Shown here: positions 23,398 through 30,219 of the stretch, piece by piece | Position numbering within the stretch: the first letter of the stretch is position 1 | Layout: each line of letters begins with the position of its first letter | Assembly: GCA_964531285.1 (NCBI GenBank) | Contig: CAZHDI010000037.1 | Coordinates: 1-30,219 of the forward strand | Source: CAZHDI01 sp964531285 | GTDB taxonomy: Bacteria > Pseudomonadota > Alphaproteobacteria > JAJFIK01 | Direction of reading: 5' to 3' | Length of the DNA stretch: 30,219 nucleotides | Made by a program: the position numbers and the translations under genes | The notes under the pieces: model-generated | Database searches by the model: none | What the model was told of the DNA's origin: nothing | The model's input: the letters and a program-made list of their open reading frames with translations, nothing else

Positions 23398-23811
23398 TCA
23401 GGCGGGAGAGAGTGGCGGTGCGCGGGGGGTATGCCGGTCGGGCAAGGCGCGGTTTTCGAGCGGCGCGAGACGAACCGGCGGATGGGCGAGCGGCACGCCC
23501 CAAGGGGTGCGCTCGGCCAGGGCGGCGAGATCGGCGCCGCAGAGGGTGAGCGAGGACGACAGCGTGCAGGCGCCGCAGGGATTGCGCGGCAGCGACACCG
23601 GATCGCTGTCGGACGTGGTCTCGCCCCAGCCGCTGCACAGGATGTCAAGCGCCCGGGTCAGGTCCGATCCCGGCCCGCCGGGGGCGGCGGTCGCGGCCAT
23701 GGCGGTGCTGTGGGCGATGCTCAGGGCCAGATGGAATGCCACGGCCAGAATGCCGGCCCAGGCAGCGGACCGGTGCGTGATCTGGCGTGTTCTGATGCGG
23801 TTCGCGCGCAT
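23398..23811 (-). CDS. DUF2946-like small cysteine-containing protein
   Basis: A 137-residue protein with a basic N-terminus, one hydrophobic segment (about 17-40, ending AHSTAMAA, probably a signal or anchor), then four cysteines: C59, the pair C79-GA-C82 and C91. The C-terminus is Pro/His/Arg-rich. The size, Cys pattern and position between PCuAC and the barrel fit DUF2946 proteins, which are found in copper clusters and have no proven role. The call is by context and Cys pattern, not by a full domain match. The start at 23811 has GAAGGGG 11 bases upstream; the open frame extends into the PCuAC gene and is rejected there. Confidence 0.66.
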   Translation of the reverse strand: MRANRIRTRQITHRSAAWAGILAVAFHLALSIAHSTAMAATAAPGGPGSDLTRALDILCSGWGETTSDSDPVSLPRNPCGACTLSSSLTLCGADLAALAERTPWGVPLAHPPVRLAPLENRALPDRHTPRAPPLSPA

Positions 23812-23860
23812 GCGTCTGGCAGCCCCTTCAGCCGAACCGGAGCCGTCTCCAGACAGGAGA

Positions 23861-24529
23861 TCAGGCCGGTTCGCCGCCATCCTCTTCGGACAGCGGATCG
23901 GTCTCCTCGGCCGGCGCGGGATCGGTCTCGCCGCCATGGCCGTCATGATCGCCGTGACCCTCATGGCCGCCGGCAGGGCTGTCCATCTCGCCCTCGAACA
24001 TGCCCGGCCGGGTGCGGTCGCGCACCGGCGCTTCGACCACAATAGCACCGGCCTTCTCGAATTCCAGAATGAGACGGACGGTCTGCCCCGCGACAAGCGG
24101 CTGCTGGAGGTCGGTGAGCATCATGTGGAAGCCGCCCGGCTCCAGGCTCATGGCCCCGAGCGAGGGCACCGGGATGCCGCGCACCGGGCGCATCCGCATC
24201 ACCCCGCCGTCGAAGACGGTCGCATGAAGCTCGCCGCCCCCGGCCACCAGGCTGGAGCCGCCGATCAGCGTATCGCCGGCCTCGCTGTCGTTGCGGACCG
24301 TGAAATAGGCCGCCGTCGCGCTTTGCTGTCCGATCGGCTGGGCCACCCAGGCGCCGACAATTTGCAGGGTTTCGGCGGTCTCGGACTGGGACGGCGCGGC
24401 GCGGGGCGCCGGGTTGGCGCTCAACACCAGCACGGCGGCGGTGACCGCCAGAGCCGTCAGCACCGCCAGCACGATGGCCAGCAGGGTTGCGTTGTTGGGA
24501 TCGGTGGCGGTGTCTTGAGAATCCGTCAT
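23861..24529 (-). CDS. Copper chaperone PCu(A)C with His-rich tail
   Basis: A 222-residue PCu(A)C protein. The domain (about 52-166) has the complete Cu(I) site in canonical spacing: H102-X10-M113-X21-H135-X-M137, with flanking sequence GGELHATVFDGGVMRMRPV and LEPGGFHMML. PCu(A)C delivers copper to the CuA/CuB sites of cytochrome oxidase or buffers periplasmic copper. It is membrane-anchored or exported through a hydrophobic segment at 14-37. A C-terminal tail has HEGHGDHDGH (H189, 192, 195, 198) followed by an acidic stretch; tails like this bind divalent or monovalent copper. The n-region is oddly acidic from this ATG; a TTG at 24559 would add Lys/Arg residues and may be the real start. Leads the operon. 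Confidence 0.92.
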   Translation of the reverse strand: MTDSQDTATDPNNATLLAIVLAVLTALAVTAAVLVLSANPAPRAAPSQSETAETLQIVGAWVAQPIGQQSATAAYFTVRNDSEAGDTLIGGSSLVAGGGELHATVFDGGVMRMRPVRGIPVPSLGAMSLEPGGFHMMLTDLQQPLVAGQTVRLILEFEKAGAIVVEAPVRDRTRPGMFEGEMDSPAGGHEGHGDHDGHGGETDPAPAEETDPLSEEDGGEPA

Positions 24530-24785
24530 GGTCGCGGCAATCCGTTTCTGGCTGGGCAAAACCGGGCAGGTGGACCACGGCCATACCGGCCCCGGGCGCC
24601 AATCTCAAGGGGAAAGTGCGCCTTACCGATCCGGGCATTGCACATTGGCGCGCAAATGGTAGCGTCGCGCCCGCGCCCACAATCCGCCCCGTTCCCCGGC
24701 CATGCTTCGGCGTTGAGCGCATCGGGGCCCGCCGGTATTGAGCTGGCCTGAAATCTGCAACCCCTACCGCCGATGGAGTTGACCT
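24530..24785. other. Intergenic region upstream of PCu(A)C and DUF3126 genes
   Basis: 256 bases between divergent genes. It must hold the copper operon promoter, but I see no clear -35/-10 pair and no CueR-type dyad. A partial inverted repeat CATTGC...GCAAATG (about 24636-24658) is the only noticeable symmetry. Confidence 0.4.
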
Positions 24786-25004
24786 GTGACCAAAGACGAG
24801 ATCGCCCGCGTTGAGGCGCATCTGCGCTCGACCTTCCGCCTCGACACGATCCGCATCGAGGCGCGGCCCAAGAAAGACGACTCGGCGGAAGTCATGATCG
24901 GCGACGAGTTCATCGGCGTGGTGTTCCGCGACGATGAGGACGGCGAGGTCAACTACCATTTCGAAATGGCAATTCTCGGGTTCGATCTTCCGGACTCGGC
25001 CTAA
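24786..25004 (+). CDS. DUF3126 family protein
   Basis: A 72-residue acidic protein that begins TKDEIARVEAHLRSTF and continues with IRIEARPKKDDSAEVMIGDEFIGVVFRDDEDGEVNYHFEMAIL, which matches the alphaproteobacterial DUF3126 family over nearly its full length. Function unknown; no cysteine or clear catalytic residue. It probably folds as a small beta-rich domain with one N-terminal helix. The start is GTG with GGAG 8 bases upstream. From memory, the gene is often next to cysE in rhizobia and relatives; here the oxidoreductase and copper operon stand between them. Confidence 0.9.
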   Translation: MTKDEIARVEAHLRSTFRLDTIRIEARPKKDDSAEVMIGDEFIGVVFRDDEDGEVNYHFEMAILGFDLPDSA

Positions 25005-25087
25005 CCGCTGATCCTTTTTCGGCTCGCAACACGCGCGGTTCAGGTCGGCCGGATACATTCGATGCCCGACCCGATGTATGAGTACCC

Positions 25088-27370
25088 ATGGCCGGTGCGT
25101 TCGAACGGACGGTGTTTCGCCATCGCGTGGCGGTGTTCTGGTTTCTGGCGGGAATAAGCTGTGTCCTGGCGCTGATGAGCGCCGGGCTCCAGCTCGCCTT
25201 CGATCCGGCGCGGCACATGCCGGACACCCATCGCGCCGCGTTCGCGGATCTGCGCAGCAGCGGCGCGGTCGAAAGCGAAATCGCCCTTGTCCTGACGGTT
25301 CCCGATGGCACGGTCTGGTCGCCGGCGGGGCTTCAGGCGGTCTTCGAGGCCGAGGCGGCCTTGCGGCGTGTCGGCGCCGTTGACCCGGAGTCCCTCATAT
25401 CGATTCTGAGCCCGCAGGTTGCCGCACCGAGCGCGGTCGACCGGGCGGCCGGGTTCGAAATCCGCGCGCTTTTGGACGATCAGCCCCCCTCGGCCTGGAG
25501 CGATGAGGATATTGCGTGGTGGCGCGGCGTCGTGCGGCGGCTCGGCCTTGACGGCCGGCTGGTGACCCAAGACGGCACCCATGTCCTGATCCGGGCACTG
25601 ATCGGTCCGGATGTGGCACAATCCCTCGATTACGCCGGGTTCATCCGGACCCTTGAAACCACTGTCGGAGCGGCGCTGGACGGGCAGCCGGTCGAGGCGG
25701 ATCTTATTGGATTTCCGGTTCGCATGGGCCGGCTGGAGGCCGCCCTGAGCACGGGGCTGGCCGGCGCGGGCGTGATGCTGGGTGCCGGATTTCTGGGCCT
25801 GTGGCTGCTGTCGCGGTCCTGGATCGTGGCTGCCGCGGGCACCGCCTGCAGCGCCACGCCGGTGGTCTGGCTGGTCGGCGGGATGGCTGTGCTTGGGCGC
25901 CCGTTCGACCCGGCGATCCTGCCCGCCCTGCTTCTGGTGTTCGTCCTGGCGCTGACTATGGCGGCCCATGTCACGGCGCGGATTCTGGCGCGGATGTGTT
26001 GGAGCGACACTGCCGAAACGGCGGCGCGCACGGTCTTCGCCCGGCTGGTCGGGCCCGGCGCCCTGGCCCTGGCCGGGGCGGGCGGCGGTGCGGCGGCATT
26101 GATGATCCTTCCCGTCGCCGCTATCCGCGATGTGGCCATCCTGGTGGCGGCCGGTGCCGGTATCGCCGCCGTCTGTGTGCTGCTTTTCCTTCCCCTTCTG
26201 CTGGCCGCTTTCACACCTGATGAGCGCTGGTTCGAGACCATGAGCCGCCGCATCGAGAATGGGCGCGGTTCGGCCGCACTCGTTCTGCCGTTGTTGCGGC
26301 CCGGCCCGGCGGGCGGACTGGCGGCGGCGGCGCTGTGCATGACCCTGATTTTCGGTCTGCTGACGGCTTCAAGTCTGACGGTTGGCGGCGGTACACTGCT
26401 GGCTCCGAACGCGGCATCATCGGCCAGCCAAGACGCCATGGCGCGCCAGACATTCGGCTATCTGACGGACAGCTACACGGTGCGGGTCGGTCTCAACGCC
26501 GATGCCTGCGAGGGGACAGCGGGGCTCACCGAACAGGCCGGTCTTGCCTATGAGGAAGTCGCCAGTATGGCGGTCTTGCGGCCCATTGGGCCGGGTCCCG
26601 GCTTCTTTGCCGGCGCGACAGGCCCCCTCAACGCCGTGCGGGGCGACACCCTGGGCCTCTTGCGGACCGGACCGGCCAGCCTGCGGGCGGGGCAGGTGTT
26701 GGAGACCGATTGTTCGGCCGTGCGGGTCATTGCCGGCGCCGATGTTCAGACGCCGGAGGGTTGGACGCGCCTCGCCGGGGTGACCGGTGACATCACCGCC
26801 GGGGCGCAAGGCTCGGCCCTGAGCGGTACGCGGCTGGAGCCGGGCGGCGGCAGTCTGGGCGCGCTGACGGCGCTCAGCGCCTTGGCAGGCGGGCGGGCCA
26901 TGGCGGTGCTGGCCGTGCTCGGCGTCATTGCCCTGGCCATGGCGACGCTGGTCTTGCGCGACTGGCGGGCGGGACTGGCGGTCCTGGTGCCGGTCGCGCT
27001 GGGGCTCAGTGTCACCGCCTGGGCCATGACCCTGTCGGATATCGCGCTGTCGCCGGAAAGCCTGAGTGTCCTTGTGCTGACGGCCTGTTTCGGTGTTCTG
27101 GCCGTCCTGGGTCTGGCGCTGATCTGGCGCGAAGGCGAACGCGACGGCTGCGCTGCGACCGATCTGGCGGGCGAGACCCTGGCCCTCGGCGCGCCGGTGA
27201 CCGCGCTGGCGGGGGGCGCGCTCACCCTGGGTCTGATCGGCTTGACGGGACATGCCCAGCCCTTTGCCCAAATCATGATGCTCGGGCTTGCCGTGCAGGC
27301 CGGCGCCGCGATTGCGCTGACGCCGGCCCTTCTCGTCGTGGCCCGCTGGGCCATGCCGGTCGATCCCTGA
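25088..27370 (+). CDS. RND/MMPL-like two-part membrane transporter
   Basis: A 760-residue protein with the RND superfamily repeat plan: TM1 at about 13-33, a periplasmic domain at 34-218, five helices at about 219-375, then TM7 at 408-430, a second domain, and five helices from about 612 to 755. It is most like the MMPL/SSD-type exporters, shorter than full RND pumps (about 1000 residues). By eye the usual TM4 GxxxDYxxH motif appears as VFVLALTMAAHV with Asp replaced by Thr290 and His294 retained; TM10 also lacks the Asp. No periplasmic adaptor or outer-membrane channel gene is adjacent. Substrate unknown; lipids or hopanoids are handled by related proteins. ATG at 25088; no strong Shine-Dalgarno. 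Confidence 0.82.
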   Translation: MAGAFERTVFRHRVAVFWFLAGISCVLALMSAGLQLAFDPARHMPDTHRAAFADLRSSGAVESEIALVLTVPDGTVWSPAGLQAVFEAEAALRRVGAVDPESLISILSPQVAAPSAVDRAAGFEIRALLDDQPPSAWSDEDIAWWRGVVRRLGLDGRLVTQDGTHVLIRALIGPDVAQSLDYAGFIRTLETTVGAALDGQPVEADLIGFPVRMGRLEAALSTGLAGAGVMLGAGFLGLWLLSRSWIVAAAGTACSATPVVWLVGGMAVLGRPFDPAILPALLLVFVLALTMAAHVTARILARMCWSDTAETAARTVFARLVGPGALALAGAGGGAAALMILPVAAIRDVAILVAAGAGIAAVCVLLFLPLLLAAFTPDERWFETMSRRIENGRGSAALVLPLLRPGPAGGLAAAALCMTLIFGLLTASSLTVGGGTLLAPNAASSASQDAMARQTFGYLTDSYTVRVGLNADACEGTAGLTEQAGLAYEEVASMAVLRPIGPGPGFFAGATGPLNAVRGDTLGLLRTGPASLRAGQVLETDCSAVRVIAGADVQTPEGWTRLAGVTGDITAGAQGSALSGTRLEPGGGSLGALTALSALAGGRAMAVLAVLGVIALAMATLVLRDWRAGLAVLVPVALGLSVTAWAMTLSDIALSPESLSVLVLTACFGVLAVLGLALIWREGERDGCAATDLAGETLALGAPVTALAGGALTLGLIGLTGHAQPFAQIMMLGLAVQAGAAIALTPALLVVARWAMPVDP

Positions 27371-27416
27371 CGGGCGTCGGGCTTGGGCAAGTGATGCTCG
27401 TTATGTCGAACGCCGC

Positions 27417-28181
27417 TCAGCGCGGCTCCTGGATCTGATAGCGCTGGCCACGCACGAAGGTCTCGACCAGTTCCAGAACGCCCCGGTCGATGGCGTTCCA
27501 ATGCTTCAGATGCGCCCGGCGGAACCGGTAGCGCAGGCTCAGCCCGTTGCCGAGTTCGGTATCGCGGGTGCAGAACGGCGTCGCCATGATGTCCGACTCC
27601 CGCAGACAGCGCAGCATGCCGGTGAGCCCCTTGGCGGTCTTGAACAGGAACATGTCCTGATCGCGAAAGCCGCGCACATCCTCGAAATGATATTTCATCA
27701 AGCCGTGCTTGGTCATTTCGCCCTTGGGGTCCTGGACGAGGTCCATATAGGTCTGGGCCCGCTCACTCTCGGTGCGGGCGATGGGATGGCTGGCAATCTC
27801 GAAATGCACCACCGGGGAGTCCGGCGCATTGCCCATGAAATCCTCGTGCCGTGCGGCCGAGTACGGCTCGAAATCCGGCAGGATGGTGAACAACTCGATT
27901 TTGGACCGCTCGCCGTCCTTCCGGTCCTTGGGATATTGCGTGAAGTTTTCCGGGATCTCCAAAGGCTGCCCGCCGATGCTGACGTGGAGGATGCGGCCGC
28001 GTTCCGTCCCCGAAACATTGTTGCCCATCACATCGTCGAGGCTCAGCCCGAAATAGGCCCACCAGACGATAAAGCCGAAAATCAGCGTGATCCCGAACAG
28101 AACCAGCGGGATCAGCCAGCTTGGCCGCTCCTTGATGTCCTCGAAGTCGCCGCTGCCGGTCATCCGGTCCTGATAGCTCAT
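27417..28181 (-). CDS. Bitopic membrane protein of unknown function
   Basis: A 254-residue protein. A polar N-terminus (1-22, cytoplasmic) is followed by one membrane helix (about 23-48) and a roughly 200-residue extracytoplasmic part. That part is mixed alpha/beta in appearance, with two cysteines (in MLRCLRES and TPFCTRD) that could form a disulfide. It carries the segments RILHVSIGGQPLEIPENF and DFEPYSAARHEDF, both conserved-looking, but I do not recognise a family. ATG at 28181 is preferred because the seven upstream codons of the open frame begin at a GTG without support. It converges with the RND-like gene and lies downstream of the M48 protease gene on the same strand, 141 bases away. 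Confidence 0.77.
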   Translation of the reverse strand: MSYQDRMTGSGDFEDIKERPSWLIPLVLFGITLIFGFIVWWAYFGLSLDDVMGNNVSGTERGRILHVSIGGQPLEIPENFTQYPKDRKDGERSKIELFTILPDFEPYSAARHEDFMGNAPDSPVVHFEIASHPIARTESERAQTYMDLVQDPKGEMTKHGLMKYHFEDVRGFRDQDMFLFKTAKGLTGMLRCLRESDIMATPFCTRDTELGNGLSLRYRFRRAHLKHWNAIDRGVLELVETFVRGQRYQIQEPR

Positions 28182-28322
28182 GGCTGTCTCAAACTCCCGC
28201 ACCCAAATGCCAAGACTGGCCGTGCCCTTGGTGCCCGTGCCCGCCGTACAGTGTTCCGTGCAAGCCGGTGCAACGCAACCGCATTGATCCCATGCAGGCT
28301 GCGCGCCGAACCCCGCCGCGGA

Positions 28323-29144
28323 TCACCGGGGCGGCAAAGACCGGATCGTCCGCTGGATCAGCGCAATCCGGCTGTCCTCATTGGGGTGGGTGGACAGGAA
28401 CTCCGGCGGGCGCCCGCCGCTGTTGGCGGCCCGCATCTTCTCCCAGAACGGGATGGCCTGGTTCACATTGTACCCGGCCCGGTGCATCAGCTTGATGCCG
28501 ACCTCGTCGGCCTCAAGCTCATGGCGGCGCGAATAGGGCAGGATGATCCCGTATTGCACGCCCGCGCCGAGGATCGCCGCAATTTCCCGGGAAAAGCCGA
28601 CGTCCCCGGCCTGAAGCGCGACGGCGCCCAATTGCAGGGCCGTATTCGAGGCCGTCGCCTGGCTGTAGCGCTCGGCGGCGTGCCGGCCGAGAATGTGACC
28701 GACCTCATGGCCCATGACGACCGCGATCTGATCGTCGTCGTCCATCAGCTTCATGATGCCGGTGTAGAAGCCGACCTTACCGCCGGGCAGAACGAAGGCG
28801 TTGCGCTGGTCGGAGTCGAACACGGTGTATTCCCAGTCCAGCCGGGTCAGCCCGGAGACGCGCACGATCCGGTCGCCGACGCGGGACAAGGCGCTGTTGA
28901 GGCGCGGATCGCGGGAGACCCGCTGTTCCCGGCGCAGTTGCGACCAGCTGGCCTGGGCGGCCTGGGCCAGCGCGTCATCCGACACCAGCACGAACTGGCT
29001 GCGCCCCGTGACCGGGTTTTCGCTGCAGGCGGGCACGACCGCGACCACCGTTCCGGCCGCCAGGCCGGTCAGCAATTGGCGCCGGCTCATGAGCTTCGGA
29101 TTGTCCTGATTGACGAGTTCGGCCTCGATCACCCGGTTTGTCAT
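28323..29144 (-). CDS. M48 family metalloprotease, lipoprotein with Tat-like signal
   Basis: A 273-residue zinc protease. The catalytic motif is HEVGH at 146-150, with the third ligand E211 in EADEVG. The N-terminus has SRRQLL (20-25), a twin-arginine-like motif, then a hydrophobic core ending VVPA-C40, a lipobox-like site; the mature start CSENPVTGRSQFVLVSD is typical of M48C lipoproteins such as LoiP. These enzymes act in the periplasm on misfolded or outer-membrane proteins. The ATG at 29144 is chosen for a GGGGAGA Shine-Dalgarno six bases upstream, giving an unusually long n-region; a start at 29090 would begin at the twin-Arg motif. It is 66 bases downstream of scoB, same strand. Confidence 0.93.
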   Translation of the reverse strand: MTNRVIEAELVNQDNPKLMSRRQLLTGLAAGTVVAVVPACSENPVTGRSQFVLVSDDALAQAAQASWSQLRREQRVSRDPRLNSALSRVGDRIVRVSGLTRLDWEYTVFDSDQRNAFVLPGGKVGFYTGIMKLMDDDDQIAVVMGHEVGHILGRHAAERYSQATASNTALQLGAVALQAGDVGFSREIAAILGAGVQYGIILPYSRRHELEADEVGIKLMHRAGYNVNQAIPFWEKMRAANSGGRPPEFLSTHPNEDSRIALIQRTIRSLPPR

Positions 29145-29183
29145 GCCTGTCTCCCCATAAGAGAACATCCCGCCTTCACCGAT

Positions 29184-29214
29184 TGTATATTGCGCGCGGT
29201 GCCGACCCGATCAA
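29184..29214 (-). promoter_or_regulatory. Possible promoter of the M48 protease gene
   Basis: On the minus strand TTGATC (29209-29214) and TATACA (29184-29189) are 19 bases apart in the gap between scoB and the protease gene. The spacing is slightly long for a sigma70-type site. Confidence 0.3.
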
Positions 29215-29843
29215 CCGGTGATGAGCGCCGCTTCGGTCTGGGTCCGCACATCGTCGGCCGTCACCTCCGGCGCCAGTTCGACGATCTTGAGGCCGCCCGC
29301 CACGACATCGAACACGCCGAGATTGGTAATGATCCGGTCGACGCAGGCGGCACCGGTCAGCGGCAGCGTGCAGGCTTTCAAGAGCTTCGGGTCGCCGGCT
29401 TTGTTGGTGTGGTCCATCAGCACGATCACGCGCTTGACCCCGGCGACGAGATCCATCGCCCCGCCCATGCCCTTGACCATCTTGCCCGGGATCATCCAGT
29501 TGGCGAGATCGCCGTTCTCGGCGACTTCCATCGCGCCCAGGATCGACAGGTCGATATGTCCGCCGCGGATCATGGCGAAACTGTCGGCGGATGAAAAATA
29601 GGACGTGCGGTCCAGTTCGGTGATCGTCTGCTTGCCCGCATTGATCAGATCGGGGTCGATTTCGGCCTCGGTCGGGAAGGGGCCCATGCCGAGCATGCCG
29701 TTTTCCGACTGTAGCGTGACATCCACGCCGTCCGGGATGTAATTGGCCACCAGCGTCGGCATGCCAATGCCGAGATTGACATAAAAGCCGTCTTCCAGTT
29801 CCTGCGCGGCGCGCTGCGCCATGTCCTCGCGTGTCCAGGGCAT
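29211..29843 (-). CDS. scoB: 3-oxoacid CoA-transferase subunit B
   Basis: A 210-residue beta subunit of the succinyl-CoA:3-ketoacid (acetoacetate) CoA-transferase family, standard length. The signature SENG (46-49) gives the catalytic Glu47, which forms the glutamyl-CoA thioester. NLGIGMPTLVANYIPDG (23-39) and the GGHIDLSILGAMEV segment are also diagnostic. It transfers CoA between succinyl-CoA and acetoacetate or a similar acid; 3-oxoadipate cannot be excluded. The ATG at 29843 has AAGGAT eight bases upstream. It follows the alpha-subunit gene by 30 bases on the same strand, forming the usual two-gene operon. Confidence 0.95.
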   Translation of the reverse strand: MPWTREDMAQRAAQELEDGFYVNLGIGMPTLVANYIPDGVDVTLQSENGMLGMGPFPTEAEIDPDLINAGKQTITELDRTSYFSSADSFAMIRGGHIDLSILGAMEVAENGDLANWMIPGKMVKGMGGAMDLVAGVKRVIVLMDHTNKAGDPKLLKACTLPLTGAACVDRIITNLGVFDVVAGGLKIVELAPEVTADDVRTQTEAALITG

Positions 29844-29873
29844 CGGGATGATCCTTGTACGGTCTTAAACGGG

Positions 29874-30219
29874 TCAGGCGGAGGCGCGCAACGTGCGCCG
29901 TTCGATGCGTTTTTCGTGGCGGCCCTTGATCAGGCGCTTGACGAAAATGCCGGGCGTGTGGATCGCATCGGGATCGAGCGTGCCCAGCGGCACGATCTCC
30001 TCGACTTCGGCGACGGTGATCTTGCCGGACATGGCGCACATCGGATTGAAGTTCCGCGCGGTCTTCCGGTAGATCAGATTGCCCTGCGGATCGGCCTTCC
30101 AGGCTTTGACGATCCCCAGATCGGCGCGGATGCCGCGCGCCAGGATGTAGGTCTCGCCGTCGAAATCCTTGTGTTCCTTGCCCTCGGCGATCCGTGTACC
30201 GACACCGGTCTTGGTGAAA
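29874..30219 (-). CDS. scoA: 3-oxoacid CoA-transferase subunit A (partial, N-terminus outside window)
   Basis: The minus-strand frame ending at the TGA at 29874-29876 is open to the right edge, and its start lies beyond it. The translated C-terminal 114 residues include FTKTGVGTRIAEGKEH, YILARGIRADLGIVKAWKAD and NLIYRKTARNFNPMCAMSGK, all typical of the alpha subunit of succinyl-CoA:3-ketoacid CoA-transferases. The C-terminus ends in KGRHEKRIERRTLRASA. It pairs with scoB 30 bases downstream. The gene promoter and the first half of the protein are not in view. Confidence 0.93.
   Translation of the reverse strand, partial: FTKTGVGTRIAEGKEHKDFDGETYILARGIRADLGIVKAWKADPQGNLIYRKTARNFNPMCAMSGKITVAEVEEIVPLGTLDPDAIHTPGIFVKRLIKGRHEKRIERRTLRASA

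Noticed and set aside
22243..24045. 600-residue plus-strand frame opposite the copper operon
   Set aside because: Arg/Gly/Ala/His-rich composition typical of antisense GC-rich DNA; three real genes with motifs lie opposite.
27501..29594. 697-residue plus-strand frame
   Set aside because: Antisense to the bitopic protein, M48 protease and scoB genes, all of which are supported by motifs or start sites.

Overview
The window is a GC-rich stretch of an alphaproteobacterial chromosome from a draft assembly, since a 100-base run of N sits at 16871-16970. The alphaproteobacterial reading rests on gene content: a DUF3126-type small protein, an sfsA-map-radC neighbourhood, type I QueF, and a tRNA with encoded CCA. 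Almost all of it is housekeeping and metabolic genes packed head-to-tail or convergently. No insertion sequence, prophage, integrase or CRISPR array was seen.

Layout. 1-2.5 kb: an SDR dehydrogenase, then a GlxA-type regulator divergent from a DJ-1/PfpI enzyme resembling isonitrile hydratase. 2.5-7.6 kb: a minus-strand run read from high to low coordinates as radC, a small membrane protein, a DHA2-type MFS exporter, purB (4-base overlap with the exporter) and a lipoprotein. 7.8-9.0 kb: two tandem HupE/UreJ-like membrane proteins on the plus strand, the second stripped of the metal-binding motif. 9.0-11.5 kb: map and sfsA on minus and a CinA-N/MoCF protein on plus. 11.6 kb: tRNA-Leu(UAA). 11.7-15.1 kb: two small membrane proteins of unknown function, a 616-base gene-free stretch, and two alpha/beta hydrolases. 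15.1-17.8 kb: an SDR, an L,D-transpeptidase-like protein, the assembly gap and a crotonase-fold protein lacking both usual catalytic glutamates. 17.9-20.8 kb: queF, a membrane-anchored HExxH protein, a nitroreductase and cysE.

20.8-24.5 kb: a PuuB-like FAD oxidoreductase, then what looks like a periplasmic copper-handling operon: a PCu(A)C chaperone with a perfect H-X10-M-X21-H-X-M motif plus a His-rich tail, a cysteine-containing DUF2946-like protein, and a methionine-rich predicted outer-membrane barrel, closed by a strong hairpin. 24.8-30.2 kb: the DUF3126 protein, a two-part RND/MMPL-like transporter, a bitopic membrane protein, an M48 metalloprotease with a Tat-like lipoprotein signal, and scoB with the C-terminal part of scoA (3-oxoacid CoA-transferase), which runs off the right edge.

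The least explained parts are the copper operon with its Met-ladder barrel, the degenerate HupE partner, the crotonase without catalytic Glu, and the RND-like protein without the usual TM4/TM10 aspartates. Family assignments are by eye from motifs; no database search was run.
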